Source: JTS-RE37 sp963756115 (GTDB lineage Bacteria > Bacteroidota > Bacteroidia > Flavobacteriales > Flavobacteriaceae). From it: a DNA stretch of 64,000 nucleotides. The stretch spans positions 62,001 to 126,000 of the forward strand of contig CAVWMN010000003.1 of NCBI GenBank assembly GCA_963756115.1, in the 5' to 3' direction. How positions within the stretch are numbered: position 1 is the first letter of the stretch; each line of letters starts with the position of its first letter. The notes beneath the pieces are model-generated. The model had not been told where the DNA came from, did no database searches, and worked only from the letters and a program-made list of their open reading frames with translations. Below are positions 36,905 through 46,782 of the stretch, in pieces. The position numbers and the translations under genes were made by a program.

Positions 36905-37975
36905 ATGAGTATTAATAAAAAATATAATTCCATGAGACTTACACTAATAATTATGCTATTTATACAAAATGCATTTGCACAGCAAATAGATAGTTTGGAC
37001 AGCTTCACCGCAGGCAAAAAAAGTATACAGCTTTCTACCGGGATCGATATGAAATATATTGAAACCGGCAATCCGGCAGGCAGGATCATACTTTTGTTAC
37101 ATGGTTTAACAGACACCTCCCGCTCCTTTGAAACGGTGATAGCAGAAATTTTAAAAGTGGATCGGAACCTTCGTATTCTGGCACCTGATCTGAGGGGTCA
37201 TGGAACTAGTTCAATGCCAGACTTCAAGGAGATCAATGGCTTTTCAATCAATAGTGTCTCCAAGGATATTCTGGATTTTATGCACCAAAAAGGGATTACT
37301 GAAGTTGATCTGGTCGGCCATTCATTTGGCAGTATCATCGCCCAGGAAATCGCCCTCAACTACCCGGATAAAGTATCCACATTAACGTTGATCGGGACGT
37401 TTATTGATGGCAGAGATAACCCTGCCCTGCATGATATCCTGATCGGCCAAATGCTCGAAGGCTGGAAACAGGAGTTGATTGCCCGGTATGGTGATGATTG
37501 GGAAAGAAAATCCTACTCTAAGGCACCAAGGGATCTGGGCAAGGAGGTTGAGGCTTATTTACGGCAAAATTGGGTGAATGAAATAAATACTTCCGAATCT
37601 TATTTGAATGCAGTTCATCTTGAAACTATTGCCATTCCTTTCGGTACCTGGTTCAGAGCTTTCGGGGTGGTCGGCAGCTTTGATAATACCCATAAATTTC
37701 AGGAACTTAAGACCCCTACCCTTATAATCTGGGGTGAGGGAGACGAATTTTTTCCCCGATCACCGGATCAGGAATTGGTGATTGCGCTTTGTGAAATGGC
37801 TGCCGAACAGCATAATACAGCCATATTTTACAAAAGTTATGGCAGGGTAGAAAATAATAGTCGGCCAATGGGCCATAATCTTCATTGGGGTATTCCAAAA
37901 AATATAGCTGCCGATATACTTACTTTGGTTAACGAAGGAGGTGACCTTGCGCTTAAACTACCGGGGAAAAAGTAA
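36905..37975 (+). CDS. Secreted alpha/beta hydrolase
   Basis: 356 residues; the start may be the ATG at 36932, which puts a standard signal peptide (LIIMLFIQNAFAQQ) at the N-terminus. The oxyanion loop LLLHGLTDTSRSF, the nucleophile elbow VGHSFGSI, a late Asp in GEGDEFFP and the His in MGHNLHWG give a full Ser-Asp-His triad. It is likely an esterase or lipase-like enzyme in the periplasm; the substrate is unknown. Confidence 0.85.
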   Translation: MSINKKYNSMRLTLIIMLFIQNAFAQQIDSLDSFTAGKKSIQLSTGIDMKYIETGNPAGRIILLLHGLTDTSRSFETVIAEILKVDRNLRILAPDLRGHGTSSMPDFKEINGFSINSVSKDILDFMHQKGITEVDLVGHSFGSIIAQEIALNYPDKVSTLTLIGTFIDGRDNPALHDILIGQMLEGWKQELIARYGDDWERKSYSKAPRDLGKEVEAYLRQNWVNEINTSESYLNAVHLETIAIPFGTWFRAFGVVGSFDNTHKFQELKTPTLIIWGEGDEFFPRSPDQELVIALCEMAAEQHNTAIFYKSYGRVENNSRPMGHNLHWGIPKNIAADILTLVNEGGDLALKLPGKK

Positions 37976-38284
37976 CTAGTATGGATACAACCAAAGGAAG
38001 GGCGTTGCTTCTAATCGGCAGCATGAAAATATTGCAGGAAATAAAAGTTTCACCCCAAATGCTTCAGATTATATAGTCAAAAGACAATTTCTCAATGGGA
38101 TTATAAATCTATTGATACCTTTCATTGGAAAAAACCCATTGATTTTGTCTAATTCGGAATTGATTTTACCCGCCCTATAAAAATATTCCGTGTTTGTCAA
38201 TGGGTGCATCGAGCCCTATACTTCACCGTCTATACGGGGGTTGCAATGAATTGACATCATGCTATTGGAATGAATTGAAATATT
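37976..38284. other. Intergenic region between convergent genes
   Basis: 309 bp between convergent genes. One 31-codon frame starts at 37981 without recognisable features. No strong terminator hairpin was found. Confidence 0.35.
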
Positions 38285-39673
38285 TTACACCTTCAGGGCA
38301 TCCTCCAGCAATAACATAACACTCTCCGAGGGTTTAACATTGTGGGAAAGGGCTAACCGTTCCCTTTCACGGAGAATAAGTTTTCTGAATTGGACACCGC
38401 TTATATTCCCCTCCTTAAAATCAATAAAGTTCATAAACCATTTAAAATACGGAAAGCCCTCATAGGTTTTCAGCTGGGCATTTTCCTTGTCTAAAAGTCC
38501 ATAGCGTTTTAGTGTCTTTTTCGCCTGTTTGTAGTCGGTCAAATGGAGCAATGTTTCCAGATAGGTCCTGAAAAATTTGCTCCAATTATGTTCCAATATA
38601 TCCTTTTCGAACTGGGCGAGCTGGTTTTCGGCATACTGCCTGGCATTTTTAAATTCCCCGTTGTCATTATAGCATTTTATCAAAGAGGAAATGAACAGTG
38701 ATTTATTGTATTTGTTCGACATTTGCCGGGCAAAAGGAAGCGCCTCTTTCAGCAATTTCAATGCCTCTTTGGGCCGCCCCAATTTCAACAGGTTGAAACA
38801 ATAATTGTTGAGGTACATGATATAATCGTGCCCCTGTTCCCCAATTGATAATCGTCCATAATATAAGGCTTCATCATATTTATGCAGTTTCATGAGGATC
38901 AGCTGCCGGTTGCCATAAAAATTGAGCAACAACTTCCTGGAATAATATGACCCGTCGTGCAACCGGTCTTCAAGCCTGTCATAATAGGCAAGCGTAGGCT
39001 GTAAAAGATCGTTCGCGAGCAGGGCAAGGTAAGACAACAGAATCAGGACCTGGTAATGGTTGAATCCATCTATGGCCTCGTCTTCGAACAAGCGTTTCAG
39101 CCAAGGAGACCATTTCGAGGAATTCTGGGAAAGCCTGTTACTATGGTAATCTGTTACAATATCAGAAGTGGCCTGGGTCATCCGATTGTTGATATCCTTA
39201 CTGCGGATGTAGTCGTCATGATAATTGTGCACGAACCTGTTGATCAGTTCATAGTCGTTCAACCGGACCCGAACCAATAAAAAATTCAGGTAATTTTTGA
39301 CCACCTCATACAATCGTATAAAATGGAAGTGATGCGGTTTATAGTTTTTGATGAGCTTGAGCAATTCCTTTTCCTCTTCTGAAGAGAGGGTGTCCGTTTT
39401 GATCTTATTATCGAAATAATTGAGTCTTTTATAGTAATTGTCGGTACAGTGTTCGGCCAACCGAACCTGCATCCAGTTCATCACGTGTGAATATTTTCGT
39501 TTGTCTATCCGGAGGTCAAATTCTTTTATTTTACCCTTTGAAACTGCATTGTGCCTGATCGTATTAAAAATCCTGTCACGGTCAGGGTCCTGAAACTGGA
39601 CAGAGCGTTCCAACAGCAACACCTCGTGGGGTAACAGCGAATCGACGAATTCAGTAAATTTTTTTAGTTTCAA
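38285..39673 (-). CDS. Helical-repeat (TPR-like) cytoplasmic protein
   Basis: 462 residues, no signal peptide or membrane segment. It is mostly amphipathic helices, with TPR-like pairs in the second half (LDEALYYGRLSIGEQ-type, LKLGRPKEALKLLKEALPFA, NGEFKNARQYAENQL). The N-terminus (FVDSLLPHEVLLLERSV) does not match a catalytic family. It follows the SDR gene by 9 bp, so the two share a transcript. A scaffolding or regulatory role is possible but not shown. Confidence 0.7.
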   Translation of the reverse strand: MKLKKFTEFVDSLLPHEVLLLERSVQFQDPDRDRIFNTIRHNAVSKGKIKEFDLRIDKRKYSHVMNWMQVRLAEHCTDNYYKRLNYFDNKIKTDTLSSEEEKELLKLIKNYKPHHFHFIRLYEVVKNYLNFLLVRVRLNDYELINRFVHNYHDDYIRSKDINNRMTQATSDIVTDYHSNRLSQNSSKWSPWLKRLFEDEAIDGFNHYQVLILLSYLALLANDLLQPTLAYYDRLEDRLHDGSYYSRKLLLNFYGNRQLILMKLHKYDEALYYGRLSIGEQGHDYIMYLNNYCFNLLKLGRPKEALKLLKEALPFARQMSNKYNKSLFISSLIKCYNDNGEFKNARQYAENQLAQFEKDILEHNWSKFFRTYLETLLHLTDYKQAKKTLKRYGLLDKENAQLKTYEGFPYFKWFMNFIDFKEGNISGVQFRKLILRERERLALSHNVKPSESVMLLLEDALKV

Positions 39674-39682
39674 ACCAGTATC

Positions 39683-40420
39683 TTACATGACCAAGCCACC
39701 ATCAATGCTCAAGGTCGCCCCATTTATAAAACTTGCTTCCCCGGATGCCAAAAAGACGTAGGCATTGGCAATATCCTCTGGTTTTCCCAAACGGCCTAAT
39801 GGCGTTTTCGATTCCAGATCCCGTATAACTTTTTCGGGAATAGTACCTACCATTTCGGTAGCGATAAACCCTGGTGCAACGGCGTTTACGTTGATGCCTT
39901 TCCTGCCCAGCTCCCGGGCCCATACTTTGGTCAGGCCTATAACACCGGCTTTGGTGGCCACATAATTGCTCTGCCCGAAATTACCATACAATCCAACGAC
40001 CGAGGACGCATTTACGATTTTTCCACTACCTTTTTCAACCATGTGATGGGAAATGGACTGGGTACAGTTAAAAACTCCCGTCAGGTTAACATCCAATACG
40101 GAATGCCATTGTTCCGAGGTCATTTTTTTGAGGGTTGCATCACGGGTTATCCCGGCATTATTTATTAAAATGTCAATAGCCCCGTAGGTTGAAATAATTG
40201 AAGCAACGGCCTTATCGACCTCGGCTTTGTTTACCGTATTGACCTTTTGGAATTCCAGGGATTTACCTTCATATTCTTCCAGCAACTTCTTTCCTGCATC
40301 CTCGTTGATATCCCAACAGATGACCCTGGCGCCTTCGTTCAGGAATTTGTCCACGGTTACTTTTCCAATGCCATTGGCCCCGCCGGTAATAACAGCCACT
40401 TTGTCCTTTAATCTATCCAT
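39683..40420 (-). CDS. Short-chain dehydrogenase, FabG-like
   Basis: 245 residues. The NAD(P) loop is TGGANGIG, with NNAG, the catalytic Ser in NASSVVG and YxxxK in YVATK. Length and the C-terminal FINGATLSIDGG fit the FabG/PhaB group that reduces 3-oxoacyl thioesters. Context (KASIII-like and acyl-ligase genes on the facing operon) suggests a pathway-specific copy rather than the housekeeping FabG. Confidence 0.87.
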   Translation of the reverse strand: MDRLKDKVAVITGGANGIGKVTVDKFLNEGARVICWDINEDAGKKLLEEYEGKSLEFQKVNTVNKAEVDKAVASIISTYGAIDILINNAGITRDATLKKMTSEQWHSVLDVNLTGVFNCTQSISHHMVEKGSGKIVNASSVVGLYGNFGQSNYVATKAGVIGLTKVWARELGRKGINVNAVAPGFIATEMVGTIPEKVIRDLESKTPLGRLGKPEDIANAYVFLASGEASFINGATLSIDGGLVM

Positions 40421-40437
40421 AATTAAACGTTTTAGGC

Positions 40438-40445
40438 CAAAGCTA
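40438..40445 (-). promoter_or_regulatory. Candidate -7 box for the SDR gene
   Basis: TAGCTTTG on the minus strand fits TAnnTTTG, 17 bp ahead of the start codon. A TTTA about 18 bp further upstream may serve as the -33 element. Confidence 0.4.
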
Positions 40446-40817
40446 TCGATATATTTACCCGGTTAAATTAGGAAAAATTAGATTGTTGATATGGACTTTT
40501 TATTTTATTGAGGATATATAATTATATAATACTGATTATTAATGATATAAATAGAATTAATCGGATGTGGACAAATATTGTTTTCAGAAAATAAACCATC
40601 CATCCACACCGTACTAGAACCTCATTTTTCGCGAAATTCATTCAATTATCCCGTATTTGACACCCCAGGGCTTGTATTCCTGCTTTTGATCCTGGTATTC
40701 AACCAAAAAAGTCCATATCATAAAATTGAATTCGAAGTGACCCAATTGGATTTCATTGTTTCTATATTGGTCAGTATATCAAAAGGTTAAATAAAAAATT
40801 CACCCTTTAAACCGCGC
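40446..40817. other. Divergent intergenic region
   Basis: About 370 AT-rich bases between the SDR and symporter genes. It should hold the symporter promoter. The open frame at 40578-40790 is not supported by any feature. Confidence 0.4.
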
Positions 40818-42320
40818 ATGAACCAATATTACCCGATACTGACGCTTATTTCCCTGGTGCTTTTTGTGGGCGTATTATTCTATTTGGTGATAAAGTCAAG
40901 GTCTAAAAATGAAAGCATAGAAACGTATGCCCTGGGCAGCAAGTCGTTTTCATCCTTTTCGGTGGCCCTTTCTTTGGCAGCCTCGCTAACGAGTGCCGCC
41001 ACCTTCATTATCAATCCCGGTTTTATCGCGTTGTACGGCCTTAGCGCCTATCTGGCCTTCGGGGTGGTGATGCCGCTGGCCATATTTGTAGCCCTGGTTG
41101 TGCTGATGAAGCGGTTCCGTAAGTTTGGTATCAACGTTAAGTCATTGACCATTGCAGATTGGGTGGGCAAGCGGTACGGATCTTCCTTTCTTAAATTGTT
41201 TTTTGGGCTGCTGAGTGCGCTGTTGATTACGTTTATCGTATTGATTTGTGTTGGTATTACCAAAGTGATTGCCAAGGCAGTGTCAGCAGACGAACTGATC
41301 ATTCTTATCATTCTGGTCGTCGTTGTCTTTTCCTATATGCTGGCAGGAGGCGCCAACTCCATGGTTTATACCAATTCGCTGCAAGCGGTCATGATGATCA
41401 TTGTGGCTTTAATCTTGTTAGGCTCGGGAGCAGAATACTTTATGGCAAGAGGCGGGGGGTCCATTGTTACGAGACTAAGCGCTATTGATCCGAACCTTAC
41501 AAAGACTTTTAATGAAGCGAGTCCGCTTTTTCGTGATTTTTTCGAAGTGGTCCTCTGCAATGCAGTGGTTGGTATCGCCATTGTTTGTCAACCCCATATT
41601 TTGACCAAATCGTTGCTTATTAAGGAGGAAAAGCAGGTCAACTGGTTTTTGACCTATTCCATACTCCTGCTGGTCATCTTCTTTTCCGTCGTTATTACAG
41701 GCTTTTATGCCCGTTTAAGCTTTCCGGATTTGATATACGGAGGCGAACTCCTAAAAATGGATGGTATTATCCCCGCATACGTGGTAGACCGATTTCCAAT
41801 CTATGTGGGCATTGTGGTTATTCTTGGTTTGATTGCAGCTGGACTTTCAACACTGGAGGGTTTGATTCAAGCCATCCCGACAACATTGACCAATGATCTG
41901 GTCATGCCTGTCATAAGCCGATATAAAAAGGGGGTCAATGCTATTCACATCAATTGGGCTGTTACTTTTATTGTCGCTATTGCGGCTATTGTCCTGTCAT
42001 ATGAACAACTGGTCAACCCCAGTTTAAGTGTGGGCATTTTTGCCCAGAACGGCGTTTATGCATTTTTCTCGGCTGCCTTTGTACCTGTATTTTTCGGCAT
42101 TTTTACCAAAACCACCAACCGATATATCCCGATCGTCGCCTCCATAGTTGCCATCGTGACCCATTTCGGAATCTATTATTTGGAGCTGACCCCGTACATG
42201 GAAGGTGCCTCGATCAAAAATCCGGCTATTGCATCGGCGATAGCCCTTATGGTTTCAACAGCCGTGGGCACCATCATCTATTTTATAAAACCCATGAAAA
42301 ATGAGGTCTATGCAAGTTAA
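40818..42320 (+). CDS. Sodium:solute symporter (SSS family)
   Basis: 500 residues with about 13 membrane helices. The N-terminal SFSVALSLAASLTSAATFI and the IADWVGKRYGSSFLK segment are typical of SSS transporters, which couple Na+ to uptake of sugars, amino acids or short organic acids. The substrate is not evident; the nearby acyl-CoA ligase and KASIII-like genes suggest a carboxylic acid. Its end overlaps the next gene by 20 bp. Confidence 0.9.
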   Translation: MNQYYPILTLISLVLFVGVLFYLVIKSRSKNESIETYALGSKSFSSFSVALSLAASLTSAATFIINPGFIALYGLSAYLAFGVVMPLAIFVALVVLMKRFRKFGINVKSLTIADWVGKRYGSSFLKLFFGLLSALLITFIVLICVGITKVIAKAVSADELIILIILVVVVFSYMLAGGANSMVYTNSLQAVMMIIVALILLGSGAEYFMARGGGSIVTRLSAIDPNLTKTFNEASPLFRDFFEVVLCNAVVGIAIVCQPHILTKSLLIKEEKQVNWFLTYSILLLVIFFSVVITGFYARLSFPDLIYGGELLKMDGIIPAYVVDRFPIYVGIVVILGLIAAGLSTLEGLIQAIPTTLTNDLVMPVISRYKKGVNAIHINWAVTFIVAIAAIVLSYEQLVNPSLSVGIFAQNGVYAFFSAAFVPVFFGIFTKTTNRYIPIVASIVAIVTHFGIYYLELTPYMEGASIKNPAIASAIALMVSTAVGTIIYFIKPMKNEVYAS

Positions 42321-43237
42321 GTTTTTCCATTTATTGACCACTTTTCTAACCTTTTCGACGCTTATGGGCCAGGATATCGAGAATTCGGAATTGTTGCTGC
42401 CAAACTCAAATGTAACACTGAGCTACCAGCAAGCCGGTAGGGGAGATAACACGATTGTCCTGATCCACGGACTCGGAAGTAATTCCAGGGCTTTTAAAAA
42501 GAATATCCCTGCTTTAGCCAAAAAAGCGGTTGTGGTCTCCCTTGACCTTCCCGGTTACGGCGGTTCGGAACAGGGGGATTTTGTACCGGGTATGGACAAT
42601 TATGCAAAAGCCATAACGGAGTTTATCGGACTTAAAAAGCTGGACAATGTAACATTGGCAGGCCATTCGATGGGCGGACAGATAGCGATACAACTGGCTG
42701 CAAGCCAGCAGCCGTCCTGGTTGAAAAATCTGGTGCTTTTATCCCCTGCTGGCGTGGAACAGTTTACCGAAGAGGAAAAGAACTGGTTCCATGCCCAGGT
42801 CACCGATCAACTCTATCTGAACTTGACCGATGACCAGATCAAACATAATTTCAACATAAACTTTTTTGGAGGGAAAATTCCTGAAGATGCCAGTGTTTAT
42901 GGTAAGTGAGCGGCTCGAACTAAAGGAAGATACCGAAAAATACAGGACATATGTATCCACCATCGTAAAAAGCATCTACGCAATGCTGGACGAGCCGGTG
43001 TACGGTAAAATAGCCGATATCAAGGTACCGATACTGGTGATATATGGGAAGGGCGATATGTTGATCCCAAATAAAATCCTGCACCCGCAGCTTAGTCTGG
43101 ATACGTTATTGGAGAAATTAAAGACCGACTATCCGAAGATAAAAACGAAGCAATTGGAGGAGGCCGGACATTTTGTGCTCTGGGACCAAAGTGATGCCGT
43201 GAACAATTGTATCCTGGAAGGATTTGGAAACCAATAA
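42301..43237 (+). pseudogene. Alpha/beta hydrolase interrupted by a frameshift
   Basis: The first frame (42301-42909) has a signal peptide, the oxyanion loop LIHGLGSNSRAF and the nucleophile elbow GHSMGGQ, and stops after EDASVYGK. The second frame (from ~42866 to 43237) continues the fold with VSERLELKEDTEKYRTYV, the Asp in YGKGDMLIP and the His in EEAGHFVLWD. Both halves together give one complete ~310-residue hydrolase with an intact triad. The shift lies between 42866 and 42909 and needs removal of one base. No long homopolymer is there, so it is either a recent mutation or an assembly error. Confidence 0.75.
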
Positions 43238-43303
43238 TTCAATATCCTAATAACTCATTAAGCCAATAACTAAACTTTAACTCAAATTAACCCTTAAAAT
43301 CCA

Positions 43304-45766
43304 ATGAAAATGAAACATTTAGCAGTAACAGTGTTGTTCTTTGTCGGTTGTATCGCCATGAACGCACAGCAAGTAAAGGTAACCGGAAAGGTCTCCGATG
43401 AAGAGGGTGTTGGGCTATCCGGTGCAACGGTATACGCCATTGAAATCGGGGTAGGCACCACTGCCGATATGGAGGGCAATTACGAACTCACGGTACCAGC
43501 GGGCGAACTCCTGATCGAAGCTTCCTTTGTCGGATTTTCTGCTTCTTCAAAAAAAGTGGATATCTCCGAAGGCACTACGCTTGATTTCGTGCTATCCCAG
43601 GGCAGTGCACTTGACGAGGTGGTAGTCTACTCCGGTTCAAAAAAAGCAGAAAAACTAACCAGTTCAACGGCAACTGTAATTACGATCAGTGCACGGGAGA
43701 TCGAACGTTATGCCGGTAACCCTGCGGAATTACTGGCCAGAAAAAAAGGGATCGATTATTTCCGTGCCGGTATTGCTGCACCGGCCTTCAATATCCGGGG
43801 CTTCAATTCCAATTTCAACTCCAAGAACCTGCAGGTAGTGGACAATAGGGTGTCTTCCCTGATCGCTACCGGACTTCCCATGGGACCTTTGACCACGACC
43901 ATCAAGGAAGACATAGAGCAGGTTGAAGTAATCTTAGGCCCGAATGCAACGCTCTACGGTCCCAATGCCCATAATGGACTGATCAATACCATTACCAAAG
44001 ACCCCCGTAAATATCAGGGTCTTACAGTTGCAGGCAACCTGGGGGTTACCGGCGACGGCGACGCCTATTATTCCGGAAGGATGCGATTCGCTAAAAAATT
44101 CAACGATCAATGGGCGTTTAAAGCTACCGGGGAATATACAAAAGCAAAGGAATTTCATTATGCCGATTCGGTCTATATTGACCGCAAAGCGGCTGATGGA
44201 AGCCCGGGAACTGATGGCGTAAAAGAGGGCTATCCAGAATTTGAACTTGACAACAATGTGGAATTCTTCAAAACCGAGGCAAGTGCCTATTTTACCCCAA
44301 AGGCCGGTACTGATATTATCGCTACGTACGGGCATAGTAACAGCACCTATCTGGCACCCACGAACGTAGGGAGAAACCAGATCATCGATTGGCGGATCAA
44401 TGTATTTCAGCTGCGGTTCAACACCAAAAACTTTTTTGCGCAGACCTATTTGACAACCAGTAAGACCGATGACACCTATTCCATTGACGATCGCACCAAA
44501 CAATACTATCGCGGTATCGATGCGGGCTTGACGCCAGAGGAGGCCGGAGGCGATTTTTCGTACGCCAGTGGTGCCCTTTTCAAGGATGATTCAAAACGCT
44601 GGAACGCAGAAATACAATATAGCAATACCCTGTTCGAGAAACTGGATCTGATTACCGGGCTACAGTACCAAAAGGATATGGCTAACAGTTTGAGCACCTA
44701 TTTATTGGACATGAACGATGACGATACCATAGACGTTTCGCAGTTTGGCGGATACCTGCACCTGAACTATGATTTTGGAAGCGGGTTTAATGCACTGGCC
44801 GCGGCACGCATCGATAATCACGATATATATGGCACCAACTTCATCCCTAAACTAGGCCTGGTTAAGGAACTGGATAATGGAAGCTTTCGATTTACATACG
44901 GACAAGGGATTGCCGCTCCAACGATCCTGAACATGTACGGAGACCTTTTTGGCGGGCTTATCCTCGGTAATGCCGAGGGATTTACCCTCTCCGATGGCTC
45001 CAAGGTCGACCCCCAGGATGTCGAGAAGGTAAGTACGTATGAAATAGGCTACCGTGGCACGCTGGCCAAGGATTTATATGCTGACATCAACGCGTATTAC
45101 AATATAAACAAAGACTTTTTGAGTCCGGTTACCGTTATCGGTGTGACCACCTTCCGTGGGGATACGCCCATAGAAGAGGTGCAGAGCGCATTTGGGATCT
45201 ATAACGGGCTGGTTGCTACCTACATCAATTTCGGCGAAGTCAATACGTATGGTGCCGATTTTAGCCTTACGTATTCCTTCTCGCCCCAATGGAGCATGAC
45301 GGCCAACTATTCTTACTTTGATTACTCATTTGATGAGAACAATACGGAAAACGACTTTAACAAAGATGGAGCGGTCAATTTCCTGGATTTCCTTGTGAAT
45401 GCCCCTAAAAACAAAGGCGGTCTCGGACTGAATTACTACGGCTCCCGATTTTTTGGATCCATTTTCGGAAGATCTATACAGAAATACAACTATTTCTCCA
45501 GTTTCCAGATCGCTTCGGAAACCCTACCGGGTTTTACTTATCGCGGCCTGCCTATTGTGGAAGATGCCCCCAGTGCCGATTCTTATAACTACGGCCCCTT
45601 GGGTGGGTTCGTTACGATGGATCTCAATATTGGGTATAGGGTAAGTGATAAGGTCACCGTCTCCCTGGCGGCTACCAACCTTTTCAATAAGGACCTGCAC
45701 GAGTTTACCGCATCGCCACCGACTCGTGGACTTTATGTTTTGGAAACAAAAATTCATTTGGACTAA
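43304..45766 (+). CDS. TonB-dependent receptor with CarboxypepD_reg-like domain
   Basis: 820 residues. Order: signal peptide, carboxypeptidase-regulatory-like domain (VTGKVSDEEGVGLSGATVYA, ~25-105), plug (~115-235, with EQVEVILGPNATLYGPNA), then a 22-strand barrel ending ETKIHLD. An EF-hand-like loop (NDFNKDGAVNFLDF) is near residue 690. No SusD partner follows, so it is a stand-alone outer membrane importer, probably of a lipid-like, siderophore-like or small organic compound handled by the adjacent acyl genes. Confidence 0.92.
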   Translation: MKMKHLAVTVLFFVGCIAMNAQQVKVTGKVSDEEGVGLSGATVYAIEIGVGTTADMEGNYELTVPAGELLIEASFVGFSASSKKVDISEGTTLDFVLSQGSALDEVVVYSGSKKAEKLTSSTATVITISAREIERYAGNPAELLARKKGIDYFRAGIAAPAFNIRGFNSNFNSKNLQVVDNRVSSLIATGLPMGPLTTTIKEDIEQVEVILGPNATLYGPNAHNGLINTITKDPRKYQGLTVAGNLGVTGDGDAYYSGRMRFAKKFNDQWAFKATGEYTKAKEFHYADSVYIDRKAADGSPGTDGVKEGYPEFELDNNVEFFKTEASAYFTPKAGTDIIATYGHSNSTYLAPTNVGRNQIIDWRINVFQLRFNTKNFFAQTYLTTSKTDDTYSIDDRTKQYYRGIDAGLTPEEAGGDFSYASGALFKDDSKRWNAEIQYSNTLFEKLDLITGLQYQKDMANSLSTYLLDMNDDDTIDVSQFGGYLHLNYDFGSGFNALAAARIDNHDIYGTNFIPKLGLVKELDNGSFRFTYGQGIAAPTILNMYGDLFGGLILGNAEGFTLSDGSKVDPQDVEKVSTYEIGYRGTLAKDLYADINAYYNINKDFLSPVTVIGVTTFRGDTPIEEVQSAFGIYNGLVATYINFGEVNTYGADFSLTYSFSPQWSMTANYSYFDYSFDENNTENDFNKDGAVNFLDFLVNAPKNKGGLGLNYYGSRFFGSIFGRSIQKYNYFSSFQIASETLPGFTYRGLPIVEDAPSADSYNYGPLGGFVTMDLNIGYRVSDKVTVSLAATNLFNKDLHEFTASPPTRGLYVLETKIHLD

Positions 45767-45787
45767 GGCGCAGGAAATAACAGACAA

Positions 45788-46774
45788 ATGAAAAATGCAA
45801 AAATCAGTGCCTCAGGGATGTATGTCCCGGTGCAGGCCATTCCCAATTCCTATTTCAACGAACTGTTGGGAGAGGATGTAGATACCTGGTTGCGTGAAAA
45901 CGTTCATATATACGAACGGCATTGGTGCAAGGAAAACGAATCTACTGCCGATCTATGCCAGGGCGCGGCCCTGGAAGCCTTGAAAAATGCCCAACTAAAA
46001 CCGGAAGAGTTAGACCTTATCATCGTAGCAACAGATACCCCGGAATATGTTTCCCCCTCAACGGCAGCAGTGCTGCAGCATCGGATCGGCGCAAAGAACG
46101 CAGGCACTTTCGACCTAAATTCCGCCTGTGCCGGCTTTGTAACCGCCACTGAGACGGCTACCTATTATATCCGGGGCGGTTCGGTAAACAATGTTCTGGT
46201 GGTAGGTGCCTATGCTATGAGCAAATATCTGGACAAGACGGACAAGAAGACCGTCACGCTTTTTGCTGATGGTGCAGGCGCGATGGTCCTTACCGCTACA
46301 AATGAAAAGAACAAGGGGCACCAGGCCGGCAAATTGATTTCACAAGGGCAATACGCCGATTGGATGGGCATTTATGCAGGGGGGACAAAAAATCCAATAT
46401 CAGACGATGTGTTACGTCAGAACGATCATAAACTAAAGTTCGTAAAAAAGTTCCCGCCCGAATTGAACCCACAGATGTGGAGCGACCTCGCTCTTGAACT
46501 TTCCGCTAAAATGAATGTGGATATCGCAGCGGTAGATCAATTTTTTATCACCCAGATCAATATCAAGGCTATTTGGGAAACCCTGCGTATCTTGGGGGTG
46601 GACAAGGAAAAGGCCCATACCGTAATGCACCATTACGGCTATACCGGATCTGCCTGCATCCCCATGGCATTTCACGAGGCATGGGAGCAACGAAAAATAA
46701 AAGAAGGCGACACGCTGTTTTTTATAGGATCCGGAGGGGGACTTGCCTTTGCAGCCAATGCTTTTATATTATAA
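45788..46774 (+). CDS. KASIII (FabH)-like thiolase-fold protein with altered active site
   Basis: 328 residues with a FabH-type fold: DLIIVATDTPEYVSPSTAAV, the catalytic Cys114 in LNSACAGFV, and the C-terminal GSGGGLAFAANAF. The canonical His of PHQAN is replaced (ITQIN, Thr255) and the Asn of GNT is a Tyr (GYT, Tyr285); the two sites are 30 residues apart, as in E. coli FabH. Decarboxylating condensation as in FabH is therefore doubtful; acyl transfer or a non-decarboxylative reaction is more likely. It is 21 bp after the TonB receptor and 8 bp before the ligase. Confidence 0.82.
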   Translation: MKNAKISASGMYVPVQAIPNSYFNELLGEDVDTWLRENVHIYERHWCKENESTADLCQGAALEALKNAQLKPEELDLIIVATDTPEYVSPSTAAVLQHRIGAKNAGTFDLNSACAGFVTATETATYYIRGGSVNNVLVVGAYAMSKYLDKTDKKTVTLFADGAGAMVLTATNEKNKGHQAGKLISQGQYADWMGIYAGGTKNPISDDVLRQNDHKLKFVKKFPPELNPQMWSDLALELSAKMNVDIAAVDQFFITQINIKAIWETLRILGVDKEKAHTVMHHYGYTGSACIPMAFHEAWEQRKIKEGDTLFFIGSGGGLAFAANAFIL

Positions 46775-46782
46775 GAATAGCT

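Noticed and set aside
40578..40790. Plus-strand frame of 70 codons before the symporter
   Set aside because: One hydrophobic stretch only, in an AT-rich promoter region; not convincing as a gene.
46573..46782. N-terminal extension of the acyl-CoA ligase
   Set aside because: It overlaps the KASIII-like gene in another frame and reads as basic, Arg/Gly-rich shadow sequence; the ATG at 46783 gives the normal family start.
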